A stretch of 40,303 bases of DNA from Thiobacillus sp. UBA3361 (GTDB lineage Bacteria; Pseudomonadota; Gammaproteobacteria; Burkholderiales; Thiobacillaceae). Positions 30,736-38,147 of this stretch are shown here, in pieces. The notes beneath the pieces are model-generated. The model was not told where the DNA came from. It was given only the letters and a program-made list of their open reading frames with translations, and made no database searches. The stretch is taken from NCBI GenBank assembly GCA_002360535.1, contig DEQR01000071.1, positions 32,609 through 72,911 on the forward strand, given 5' to 3'. The translations under genes were made by a program, and so were the position numbers. How positions within the stretch are numbered: the first letter of the stretch is position 1; every line of letters begins with the position of its first letter.

Positions 30736-31341
30736 ATGCGGTTGCCCGACTACTACGACCAGATTCCGTCCCTGCGTCTCTTCGACCCGCTAGCCGCCAT
30801 GTTGGGCGCCGCCCGCGACGGGTTGCTGGAATACCACTATGCCGATGCGGTGAAACTGGCGGGGCACTCCTGTCCCACCGTCGCCGGTGCCTGGCTGCTG
30901 ACACGGCGCGCCTTGGCACGGCTCTACCCGGACAGCCTCCCGTTGCGCGGCGGCATGCGCGTGGAATTGCGCGATGCCCAGGCCGCCGGCACCACCGGAG
31001 TGGTGGGCAATGTCATGGGCCTGATCACCGGCGCGGCGGGAGAGGGGGGCTTCAAGGGGCTGGGCGGACGCCTGGGACGGGCCAATCTGCTGAACTACGG
31101 TGTCCAGCTGCCGGCCGAGGTGCGTTTCACCCGTCTGGATACGGGCGCTTCGGCCAGCCTGAGCTACCACCCCGAGCGTGTGCCGCCCGACCCTTCCCTG
31201 CCCGGCCTGATGCAGCGCTTGCTGGCCGGCGACGCCGACGACGCGGCGCGGCAGACGTTCGCGCACCTGTGGCAGGAGCGGGTGCGGCGCATCCTGCTGG
31301 AACATGCGGACGACCCGGCGGTGGTGGAAAGCCTCGATTGA
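30736..31341 (+). CDS. FmdE-like protein, denitrification-associated
   Basis: A 201-residue soluble protein. YHYADAVKLAGHSCPTVAGAW resembles the N-terminal metal-binding GHxCP segment of the formylmethanofuran dehydrogenase subunit E (FmdE) family, with His44 and Cys46 as possible ligands. Methanofuran metabolism is not implied; free-standing FmdE-like proteins occur in many bacteria. Other blocks are VELRDAQAAGTTGVVGNVMG and GGFKGLGGRLGRANLL. It starts behind CGGAGT and is driven by an FNR/DNR-type promoter. It is followed by a DUF2249 gene and a polytopic membrane protein gene. Function unknown. Confidence 0.75.
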   Translation: MRLPDYYDQIPSLRLFDPLAAMLGAARDGLLEYHYADAVKLAGHSCPTVAGAWLLTRRALARLYPDSLPLRGGMRVELRDAQAAGTTGVVGNVMGLITGAAGEGGFKGLGGRLGRANLLNYGVQLPAEVRFTRLDTGASASLSYHPERVPPDPSLPGLMQRLLAGDADDAARQTFAHLWQERVRRILLEHADDPAVVESLD

Positions 31342-31378
31342 TATCGGTCAATGCCGCGTCCCGAGTGGGAGGTATGCT
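31338..31378 (+). promoter_or_regulatory. second FNR/DNR-like box and -10 before the DUF2249 gene
   Basis: TTGATATCGGTCAA (31338-31351) starts in the last codons of the FmdE-like gene and has one mismatch to TTGAT-N4-ATCAA. TATGCT (31373-31378) lies 31 bases from box centre to -10 centre, nearly the spacing of the first promoter, and places the box at about -41. The predicted leader before ATG 31412 is about 27 bases. Confidence 0.6.
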
Positions 31379-31411
31379 GGCCTCGTCCTTCAACCCTGCG
31401 GATCCCTGCAT

Positions 31412-31681
31412 ATGGAAATCAGCATTCCCGTCCACAACCACACCCGTACCGACGGCATCTATGCCTTTGACGCCCGCGGCATCGCCAAGCGATTTCGCCA
31501 CGCGGCCATCTTTGGCGCCCTGGATGCCCTCACGCCCGGCGAGCGCATGCGCTTCGTCAACGATCACAACCCCCTCCCCCTGTTGCAGCAGATGCAGGCC
31601 AGATACGGAGAAGGCGTGGAAATACAGTACCTGGACCAGCGCGAAGAGGGCGTGGTGATCGACTTCATCCGGCGTGCCTGA
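31412..31681 (+). CDS. DUF2249 domain protein
   Basis: An 89-residue protein made of a single DUF2249 domain: FDARGIAKRFRHAAIFGALD, then LTPGERMRFVNDHNPLPLLQQ and a C-terminal EGVVIDFIRRA strand. The fold is SirA/TusA-like. DUF2249 proteins are frequent next to nitric oxide and denitrification genes, hemerythrins and haem-copper-oxidase relatives; their exact role is unknown. The start ATG 31412 is taken because the domain begins here and because the second FNR-like promoter would place its transcript start at about 31385, after the alternative upstream ATG. Confidence 0.88.
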   Translation: MEISIPVHNHTRTDGIYAFDARGIAKRFRHAAIFGALDALTPGERMRFVNDHNPLPLLQQMQARYGEGVEIQYLDQREEGVVIDFIRRA

Positions 31682-31708
31682 CAGCGGCCGTCGCGGGATG
31701 CCAGGGAA

Positions 31709-32926
31709 ATGTGGCCCGTCCTTCAGCTTCACGCCCCGCGCGCGAGCCGGTCCCGGACCGAGGCGCGGACCGGGCCGTCGGGCCGTGATCACGCCGGCCA
31801 TGCCAACAGCGTGCTGATCGTCCTTCTCTCCCTCACCCTGGCCCTGCTGGTGGGCGGCATTGCCCTGCCCAAGCTGGTGGCGGCCTCGCCCGCCCTGTGG
31901 GCGCACCTGATCCTGGCGGTGGGGGTGATGAGCCTGATCACCGCCGCCGTGCAGCACTTCGCCCCGGTCCTGGCACGCGGCCGAGGGCCGGGTCCCTGGC
32001 TCGGCCGGCTGCCCTGGCTGATGGGCGGTGCCGGCCTCATCGTGCTGGCCGCCCTGGCCGGCTGGCTGCCCTGGAACATGGTGGCGGTCGCGGGCCTTCT
32101 GGGTCTGGGCGGGGCGGTGGCTATGGTGTCGTGGATGCTGGGCCTCAGCCGCCAGGCCGTGGGCGCGCCCCATCCCGGCCTGTGCTGGTACGTGGCGGCC
32201 ATGCTGTGCCTGGTCCTGGGCCTGGGGGCGGCGCTTCTGATCCCGCTGTTTCCCGAGGCGCATGCCGCCCTGCGCGTGTTCCACCTGCACATCAACCTGT
32301 ACGGCTTCGTCGCCCTGACCGCCGTGGGCACCCTGCAGGTGCTCATGCCTACCGCCGCCGGCATCCCCGATCCGGGCGCGGGCGGGCGGCTGAAGATCGG
32401 CGCCCGCCTGGCCTTCTTCGGCTCGCTGCTGTTGGCCGTCGGCCAGACCGCCGGTTCCTTCGGGCTGTCCGCCACCGGCGCCGCCTTGTGGGGCTGGGTG
32501 CTGGGCGGCATGCTGCTGGCCTGGCTGCGCCTGTTCCGGGCGCGCATCGTCAGCTGGCACGGGGTGGAGCCGGCCCTCGGGGCCGCCGCCCTGGGGCTGG
32601 TGGCGGCCATGTCCGCCGCGCTGCTGGAGACCGCCGGCGTGCTGGAACTGGCCAGCCCCCTATCCATCTTCCTGCCCGGATTCCTGTTCCCGCTCATCAC
32701 CGGCGCCGCCGGCCAGTTGGCCCCCGTATGGTTGCGGCCGGGCCGCCGCGAGGCCTGGCATGACCAATCCGTCGCGGCCCTGGGACGCTGGGGCGGGGCG
32801 CGCGCCCTGCTGTTCCTGTCTGCGGCCCTGATTCCCCTGTTCGGCTACCAATGCGCCGGCATGCCGGCCCTGGCCGCCCTGTTCTGGTTCGGCATGCTGT
32901 TCGTGGCCTGGCTGTTCAGGGAGTAG
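31709..32926 (+). CDS. polytopic membrane protein, haem-copper-oxidase/NnrS-like
   Basis: A 405-residue protein with about eleven or twelve hydrophobic helices after a basic N-terminus of about 33 residues. Conserved-looking histidines lie within helices: LWAHLILAVGVM, AAVQHFAPVL, and RVFHLHINLYGFVALTAVG followed by LQVLMPTAAG. These recall subunit I of haem-copper oxidases or the NnrS family that copes with nitric oxide stress, but the NnrS NWTG motif is missing. It sits 27 bases after the DUF2249 gene and ends the presumed FNR-controlled cluster. Haem or copper binding is inferred, not shown. Confidence 0.75.
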   Translation: MWPVLQLHAPRASRSRTEARTGPSGRDHAGHANSVLIVLLSLTLALLVGGIALPKLVAASPALWAHLILAVGVMSLITAAVQHFAPVLARGRGPGPWLGRLPWLMGGAGLIVLAALAGWLPWNMVAVAGLLGLGGAVAMVSWMLGLSRQAVGAPHPGLCWYVAAMLCLVLGLGAALLIPLFPEAHAALRVFHLHINLYGFVALTAVGTLQVLMPTAAGIPDPGAGGRLKIGARLAFFGSLLLAVGQTAGSFGLSATGAALWGWVLGGMLLAWLRLFRARIVSWHGVEPALGAAALGLVAAMSAALLETAGVLELASPLSIFLPGFLFPLITGAAGQLAPVWLRPGRREAWHDQSVAALGRWGGARALLFLSAALIPLFGYQCAGMPALAALFWFGMLFVAWLFRE

Positions 32927-32948
32927 CACGCGCCGGACGATGACCTGC

Positions 32949-34817
32949 TCACAGGCCGTAGGCGCGCACGAGTACCAGCGACAGACCCGCCCACATGATC
33001 AGGAACAGGGGCGCTCCCACCCTGGCGAAATCGCCGAAGCGGTAGCCGGCGCTGTTCATCACCAGCAGGTTGGTCTGATAGCCCATGGGTGTCAGGTAGC
33101 ACAGGTTGCAGCCGAAGAGCACGGCCAGGACGAAGGGTTCGGCCGGCGCCCCGAGCAGGCGCGCGGCCTCGATGGCGATGGGCGTGCCCACGGCGGCGGC
33201 GGCGTTGTTGGAGACGAAGTTGGTGAGCACGCCCATCATCAGCATCAGCAGGGCGACGAACCAGCCGGTGTCCAGCATGGCGGCCGCCTCGATCAGCAGG
33301 CCGGCCAGGAAGCGGGTGCCGCCGGTGACGGTCAGGGCCAGGCCCAGGGCCAGGCTGGACACCACCAGCAGGATGACCTTGATGCTCAGGGCCTGGGTGA
33401 TGTCGTTCCAGCGCAGGCAGCGGGCGGCCACCAGCACCCCCACCCCCAATACGGCGGCAAGCCCGATGGGCAGCAGCTTGAGGGCGGACAGCAGCACCAC
33501 GCCGGCCAGGGTGACGATGGCCAGGGTGGCATGGCGGCGGCGGGGAATGGCGGTTTCGCTGTTCAGGCTCAGGCCCACGCCGTGCATCTGGGCGTCCAGG
33601 ATGCGTTCCCGCGGCCCCTGCACCAGCAGTACGTCGCCCACCGCCAGGCGCGTGTCGCTCAATTTGGCGCGCTGCACCAGTTGGGATCTGCCGGGCCGGC
33701 GGATGCCCACAACGATGAGTCCATAGACCAGGGCAAAGCGGGTGTCGCGCAGGGTGCGTCCGGCCAGGTAGGAGCCCTGGGTGACGATCAGCTGGTCCAA
33801 GATCTCATCGGCAGCCGGCTCCGGCTCCTGTTCCTCGTCCTCCTTGGGCGACCAGGCCAGGCGTGGCCCGCTGTCGCCCACGCCGTGCAGGCTGGCGCCC
33901 AGCTGCACTTCCCACTCCTTGAGCCGGGCCGCGTTGCCGCGGATCTGCAGCCGGTCGCCCGGTTTCAGGGTCGCGCTCGGCAGGCGGGTCAGCTCCAGTC
34001 CCTCGCCGCGCATGATGCGGCGCACCTCCATGTCGTGATGGGTCAGCTCCCTCAGCTCGGCCAGGGACAGGCCCGCGGCGGCACTCTCCTCGCTGATGCG
34101 CAGCTCGGCGTCGAAAACCGCCTGCTCCCGGTCGGGCAGGGCGGGACGCACATGGCGCAGCAGGCGCGGGGCGACCAGGGCCAGATAAGCGAGCGCCGGC
34201 AGGGCAGCCAGGGCGACGATGCCGTAGAAGTCGAACATGGCGATGCGCCGCAGACCCAGGTCCGCCGCCAAGGACACGACAATCAGATTGGTGGAGGTGC
34301 CGATGGTGGTAGCCATGCCGCCGATCAGCACCGCGAAGTTCATGGGCATCAGCACCTGCCCAGCGGCCGGTCCGCCGCGCTGGGCCAGGCTCATGATCAG
34401 CGGAATCAGCATCACCACGATGGGCGTGTCGTTGACGAAGCCGCTGGCCAGGGCCGGGGCGACGATGACACCGGCCAGGGCCAGGCGGGGATGGTTTTCG
34501 AACAGCCCCGACAACCGATGGGTGACCGGCGCCAGGGCGCCGGTCACCACCAGGGCCTGGCCCAGGATCATCAGGGCGCAGATAGCCACCAGGGCCGGGT
34601 GGCCGAAGCCGGCGAAGAAGGCGAAGGGATCGAAGGACACCCCGCCTGGGGCGTAGGGGAAGGCGCTGAACAACAGCACCAGGGCGGCCAGCAGGGCGAA
34701 ACTCACCGAGGTGATGGCGAAGCGGTCCCAGATGTAAAGGCCGAACACCGTCACCATCAGCCCCAGCACGGTAACGCCGTGGAAGTCCAATCCTGCAAGG
34801 TTCATGGTGTCATGCAT
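32949..34817 (-). CDS. SLC13-family permease with two RCK-C (TrkA-C) domains
   Basis: A 622-residue inner-membrane transporter of the DASS/SLC13 type. Two membrane halves are split by a cytosolic insert. The first half carries the SGFVNDTPIVVMLIPL and GTSTNLIV signatures and the second TNFVSNNAAAAVGTPIA and YQTNLLV, the usual sodium- and anion-binding clamshell. The insert (about residues 240-430) holds two RCK-C domains (LKPGDRLQIRGN and LAVGDVLLVQG) joined by an acidic SPKEDEEQEPEPAADE linker. Such proteins include sulfate, dicarboxylate and other anion carriers; the substrate here is not determinable. MNLAGL at 34805 is an alternative start. It converges with the haem-copper-like gene. Confidence 0.9.
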   Translation of the reverse strand: MHDTMNLAGLDFHGVTVLGLMVTVFGLYIWDRFAITSVSFALLAALVLLFSAFPYAPGGVSFDPFAFFAGFGHPALVAICALMILGQALVVTGALAPVTHRLSGLFENHPRLALAGVIVAPALASGFVNDTPIVVMLIPLIMSLAQRGGPAAGQVLMPMNFAVLIGGMATTIGTSTNLIVVSLAADLGLRRIAMFDFYGIVALAALPALAYLALVAPRLLRHVRPALPDREQAVFDAELRISEESAAAGLSLAELRELTHHDMEVRRIMRGEGLELTRLPSATLKPGDRLQIRGNAARLKEWEVQLGASLHGVGDSGPRLAWSPKEDEEQEPEPAADEILDQLIVTQGSYLAGRTLRDTRFALVYGLIVVGIRRPGRSQLVQRAKLSDTRLAVGDVLLVQGPRERILDAQMHGVGLSLNSETAIPRRRHATLAIVTLAGVVLLSALKLLPIGLAAVLGVGVLVAARCLRWNDITQALSIKVILLVVSSLALGLALTVTGGTRFLAGLLIEAAAMLDTGWFVALLMLMMGVLTNFVSNNAAAAVGTPIAIEAARLLGAPAEPFVLAVLFGCNLCYLTPMGYQTNLLVMNSAGYRFGDFARVGAPLFLIMWAGLSLVLVRAYGL

Positions 34818-35020
34818 GGCGGGGGTGCCGGGTTCACCACGGGCAGGGGAAGATGCGAGCCAATATACCCCGGTGGCATGCGCGCCGGTTCGCGGGGACG
34901 CGCCGGGTCGGATTGCACGCTCGCTTACCCGATGGGGTTACGCCCATTGCGTCGCCAGGGATCAAACGACCATGCTATCTTTTTATACATGCGGCCGTCC
35001 GGGTCCGCACCCCTGATTCC

Positions 35021-36067
35021 ATGCAACTGACCGACTACGTCCATACCTTCGGCCAACACCTGTTGGCCCGCCACGGCGAGCGCGTGCACAAGATCGCCCT
35101 GAACGCCGGTTTCACCTGCCCCAACCGGGACGGCAGCAAGGGCATCGGCGGCTGCACCTTCTGCAACAACGCCTCGTTCAGCCCCAACGGTCGCGCGGCC
35201 ATTCCCCTGGAACCTCAGTTGGACTCCGGCCGGCGCGGCATCGCCCGGCGCACCCGGGCGAGGAAATACCTGGCCTATTTCCAGGCCTACACCAACACCT
35301 ACGCCGAGGTGGCGGAACTGCGGCGCCTGTACGACCAGGCCCTGGGCGAGACGGATGTGATCGGGCTGGCGGTGGGCACCCGGCCCGATTGCGTGCCGGT
35401 CGAGGTGCTGGACCTGCTGGCCGAATACCGTGACCGGGGCCACGAGGTGTGGCTGGAACTGGGCCTGCAATCGGCCTTCGACGACTCCCTGGCGCGGGTG
35501 AACCGGGGCCACGGCTGGCGGGAATACGAACAGGCCTGCCGCGCCGCCCGCGCCCGCGGCCTGCCGGTGTGCTGCCACCTCATCGTGGGCCTGCCCGGCG
35601 AGACCTGCTGGCACGCCCTCCGCACCCTGGACCGGGTACTTGATACGGGCGTGGAAGGCCTCAAGCTGCATCCACTGCACGTGGTCAAGGGCACCCAGCT
35701 GGCCAACGAATGGCGGCGGGGGGAGTACGCCCCCCTGGCGGTGGAGGATTACGTGGCCATCGCCGCCGACCTGATCGAGCGCACCCCCTGGGAGGTGGTC
35801 TATCACCGCATCACCGGCACCGCCCCCGCCCACCTGCTGCTGGCGCCGGAGTGGTGCAGCCAGAAGTGGCCGGTGGTCAACGCCGTCGTCGCCGAACTGG
35901 CCCGGCGCGGCAGCCGGCAGGGCACACGGGTTTCCCCTCCCCAGCAGGCGGGGGAGGGTGACCCGGAGGGCCGGGAGAGGGCGCTTTCCTCCGCAGAGAT
36001 CGTCCCCCTCGCCCCCAACCCCTCGCCCGCTTGCGGGCGAGGGGAGTACCTGACCGCCCATGCCTGA
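35021..36067 (+). CDS. TIGR01212-family radical SAM protein (YhcC-like)
   Basis: A 348-residue radical SAM enzyme of the YhcC type. Cys33, Cys45 and Cys48 (TCPNRDG then GGCTFCN, spacing Cx11CxxC) should hold the 4Fe-4S cluster. Further signatures are FQAYTNTYA, VGTRPDCVP, WLELGLQS and LIVGLPGE. The function is unknown. ATG 35021 is the family start (MQLTDYVHTFG). The family domain ends at about residue 298. The last 50 or so residues (from GSRQGTRV to EYLTAHA) are encoded by GC-rich hairpins of an inserted repeat. Its stop overlaps the ubiU start by eight bases, linking it to anaerobic ubiquinone synthesis. Confidence 0.92.
   Translation: MQLTDYVHTFGQHLLARHGERVHKIALNAGFTCPNRDGSKGIGGCTFCNNASFSPNGRAAIPLEPQLDSGRRGIARRTRARKYLAYFQAYTNTYAEVAELRRLYDQALGETDVIGLAVGTRPDCVPVEVLDLLAEYRDRGHEVWLELGLQSAFDDSLARVNRGHGWREYEQACRAARARGLPVCCHLIVGLPGETCWHALRTLDRVLDTGVEGLKLHPLHVVKGTQLANEWRRGEYAPLAVEDYVAIAADLIERTPWEVVYHRITGTAPAHLLLAPEWCSQKWPVVNAVVAELARRGSRQGTRVSPPQQAGEGDPEGRERALSSAEIVPLAPNPSPACGRGEYLTAHA
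35934..36044 (+). repeat. REP/BIME-like pair of GC-rich hairpins inside the radical SAM 3' end
   Basis: The first hairpin pairs CCCTCCCC (35935-35942) with GGGGAGGG (35951-35958). The second is a perfect 12-bp stem, CCCCTCGCCCGC (36019-36030) and GCGGGCGAGGGG (36033-36044), with a TT loop. Between them lie GGGAGAGGG and CCCCCTCGCC, which fit a partner arrangement. The element is read in frame as protein tail and stops 15 bases before the ubiU ATG. Confidence 0.75.
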
Positions 36068-37073
36068 GACCAAGCCACTCCAGCTCATCTGCCCCGCCGG
36101 CAGCCTGCCCGCCCTCAAGGCCGCCGTGGATCACGGCGCCGACGGGGTCTATCTGGGCTTCAAGGACAACACCAACGCGCGCAACTTCTCGGGCCTGAAC
36201 TTCGACGACAAGTCCCTGGCCGAGGGCATCCGCTACGCCCAGACGAAGGGTCGGCAGGTGCTGTTGGCCCTGAACACCTATCCCCAGCCCGCCACCCTGG
36301 CCCGCTGGCACCGGGCGGTGGACAAGGCCGCCCACCTGGGGGTGGACGCGGTGATCCTGGCCGACCCGGGCCTCATGGCCTACGCGGTCAAGACCCATCC
36401 CCAGTTGCGCCTGCACCTCTCGGTGCAGGGCTCGGCCACCAGCTACGAGGCCATCGAGTTCTACCGCGAGCGCTTCGGCATCCGCCGCGCCGTGCTGCCC
36501 CGGGTGCTGTCTCTGGCCCAGGTGCGGAACGTGGTGGAGAACACCGACGTGGAGATCGAGCTGTTCGGCTTCGGCGGCCTGTGCGTCATGGTGGAGGGGC
36601 GCTGCCTGCTGTCCAGCTACGCCTGCGGCGACTCGCCCAACACCTTCGGCGCCTGCTCTCCGGGCCACGCGGTGCGCTGGCAGCAGACCCCCCAGGGCAT
36701 GGAGACCCGTCTCAACGGCGTGCTCATCGACCGCTATGCGGACAACGAGAAGGCCGGCTACCCCACCCTGTGCAAGGGCCGGTTCCAGGTCCGGGGCGAG
36801 ACCTACTACGCCCTGGAGGAACCCACCAGCCTCAACACCCTGGAGATGCTGCCGGAGATGTTGCGTCTGGGCATTGCCGCCATCAAGATCGAGGGCCGCC
36901 AGCGCAGCCCCGCCTACGTGGCCCAGGTCACCCGCGTGTGGCGTGCCGCTATCGACGCGGTGAAGCGTTCGGCGGACGGTTTTACGCCCAACCCCGCCTG
37001 GATGGCAGAACTCAACAAGGTCTCCGAGGGCAGCATGCACACCCTGGGGGCGTACTACCGGCCTTGGAAGTGA
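36060..37073 (+). CDS. ubiU: O2-independent ubiquinone biosynthesis hydroxylation protein UbiU
   Basis: UbiU (YhbU, U32 peptidase-like family) forms a heterodimer with UbiV and hydroxylates ubiquinone precursors without oxygen. It has 337 residues with the U32 opening LICPAGSLPALKAAVDHGAD. Its four cluster cysteines, 175, 182, 199 and 238, have spacing 7-17-39, the same as the cluster cysteines of E. coli UbiU (169, 176, 193, 232). KIEGRQRSPAYVAQVTRVW closes the domain. It overlaps the radical SAM gene and is followed by a heptanucleotide array and ubiV. Confidence 0.96.
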   Translation: MPETKPLQLICPAGSLPALKAAVDHGADGVYLGFKDNTNARNFSGLNFDDKSLAEGIRYAQTKGRQVLLALNTYPQPATLARWHRAVDKAAHLGVDAVILADPGLMAYAVKTHPQLRLHLSVQGSATSYEAIEFYRERFGIRRAVLPRVLSLAQVRNVVENTDVEIELFGFGGLCVMVEGRCLLSSYACGDSPNTFGACSPGHAVRWQQTPQGMETRLNGVLIDRYADNEKAGYPTLCKGRFQVRGETYYALEEPTSLNTLEMLPEMLRLGIAAIKIEGRQRSPAYVAQVTRVWRAAIDAVKRSADGFTPNPAWMAELNKVSEGSMHTLGAYYRPWK

Positions 37074-37205
37074 GAGGCAAGATGCAAGATGCAAGACGCA
37101 AGAGGCAAGATGCAAGACGCAAGACGCAAGACGCAAGACGCAAGACGCAAGGAACACCCTGGCTATCGTCATTCCCCTTGCATCTTGAATCTTGAATCTT
37201 GAATC
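37074..37205 (+). repeat. heptanucleotide array with inverted arm, ubiU/ubiV junction
   Basis: Eleven perfect-length heptamers GA(N)GCAA begin at the base after the ubiU stop (37074-37150), with the third base in order G,T,T,C,G,T,C,C,C,C,C. A 27-base spacer follows. Then four inverted heptamers, TTGCATC and three TTGAATC, fill 37178-37205, four bases before the ubiV ATG. TTGCATC is the exact reverse complement of GATGCAA, so a hairpin can form. The array occupies the place of the ubiV ribosome binding site. Confidence 0.92.
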
Positions 37206-37209
37206 TGAA

Positions 37210-38106
37210 ATGAAGTTATCCCTCGGCCCCCTCCTGTACTACTGGTCCCGGGAAGACACCCTGGTGTTCTTCGAGGCGGCGGCGTCCTGGCCGGTGGACA
37301 TCGTCCATCTGGGCGAGGCGGTGTGTTCCCGCCGCCATCTGCTGCGCCTGCCCGACTGGCTGGACTTGGCCGGCAGGCTGGCCGACGCGGGCAAGGAGGT
37401 GGTGCTGTCCACCCTGCCGCTGATCGAGTCCGAGTCCGACCTGAAGACCCTGCGCCGCATTACCGGCAACGGCCGCTTCCTGGTGGAGGCCAACGACTTC
37501 GGCGCCGTGCGCCTGCTGGCCGAGGCCGGCGCGGCCTTCGTGGCCGGCCCCACCCTCAACGTCTATAACCCCGACACCCTGGCCCTGCTGCGCGAGGCCG
37601 GCGCCGTGCGCTGGGTGCCGCCGGTGGAGATGCCCCGCGAGATGCTCGCCGCCATGCCGGTTCCGGAGGGCATGCAGACCGAACTGTTCGCCTACGGGCG
37701 GCTGCCCCTGGCCTTCTCCGCCCGCTGCTTCACCGCCCGCCACTACAACCTGCAGAAGGACGACTGCCAGTTCAAATGTCTGGACCACCCGGACGGCCTC
37801 GCCCTGGATACCCGCGAAGGCGAAACCTTCCTCACCCTGAACGGCATCCAGACCCAGTCCGGCAAGGTCATGAGCCTCGCCCACCGGCTGGGGGAACTGG
37901 CGGGCCTGAAGGTGGATTGCCTGCGCCTCTCCCCCCAATCCCGGCACATGGACCGGGTGGTCGCTCTGTTCCGCGGCCTGCTAGACGGCGACATCGCCGC
38001 CGACCAGGCCCCCGCGCGCCTGGAGCGCCTCATGCCCGGCCAGCCCTGCGACGGCTACTGGCTGGGCGAGGCGGGCATGGCCTATCGGGGCACGGCGGTC
38101 GGCTGA
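37210..38106 (+). CDS. ubiV: O2-independent ubiquinone biosynthesis protein UbiV
   Basis: UbiV (YhbV), partner of UbiU. It has 298 residues. ATG 37210 gives MKLSLGPLLYYW, the family N-terminus. The cluster cysteines are 39 (GEAVCSRRH), 173, 186 and 190 (ARCFTARHYN, KDDCQFKC); Cys39 and the 13-4 spacing equal those of E. coli UbiV (39, 180, 193, 197). There is no Shine-Dalgarno sequence, because the inverted heptamers reach almost to the start codon. Confidence 0.95.
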   Translation: MKLSLGPLLYYWSREDTLVFFEAAASWPVDIVHLGEAVCSRRHLLRLPDWLDLAGRLADAGKEVVLSTLPLIESESDLKTLRRITGNGRFLVEANDFGAVRLLAEAGAAFVAGPTLNVYNPDTLALLREAGAVRWVPPVEMPREMLAAMPVPEGMQTELFAYGRLPLAFSARCFTARHYNLQKDDCQFKCLDHPDGLALDTREGETFLTLNGIQTQSGKVMSLAHRLGELAGLKVDCLRLSPQSRHMDRVVALFRGLLDGDIAADQAPARLERLMPGQPCDGYWLGEAGMAYRGTAVG

Positions 38107-38147
38107 CAGGACACAGCACAAAACACTTCATCGTCGAGGATACCGCC

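Noticed and set aside
31709..32926. Firm assignment as NnrS
   Set aside because: Helix count and denitrification context fit, but the NWTG-type motif of NnrS is not seen and the HLHxNLYGF segment looks equally like haem-copper oxidase subunit I. Left as a family-level call.
34947..34981. FNR-like half site and promoter before the radical SAM-ubiUVT genes
   Set aside because: Only GGATCAAA is present, with no partner half at four-base spacing, and -35/-10 spacing is poor. The promoter of this group is not identified.
34853..35020. Upstream extension of the radical SAM protein to ATG 34853
   Set aside because: The 56 added residues look like translated intergenic DNA, and the family begins at MQLTDYVHTFG (35021).
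32940..35030. Very long + strand open frame (about 700 codons) opposite the SLC13 transporter
   Set aside because: It is a low-complexity His/Gln/Gly-rich mirror of a well-supported membrane transporter gene, as expected from high GC content; it also has no ribosome binding site or recognisable domain.
35934..36044. Direct link between these hairpins and the RAYT transposase at the window end
   Set aside because: The RAYT's own cognate palindrome is not visible in the window, so substrate identity cannot be tested; they may belong to unrelated repeat families.
37074..37205. Possible CRISPR array
   Set aside because: The units are seven bases long with no spacers between them, and no cas genes are present; this is a tandem heptamer array.
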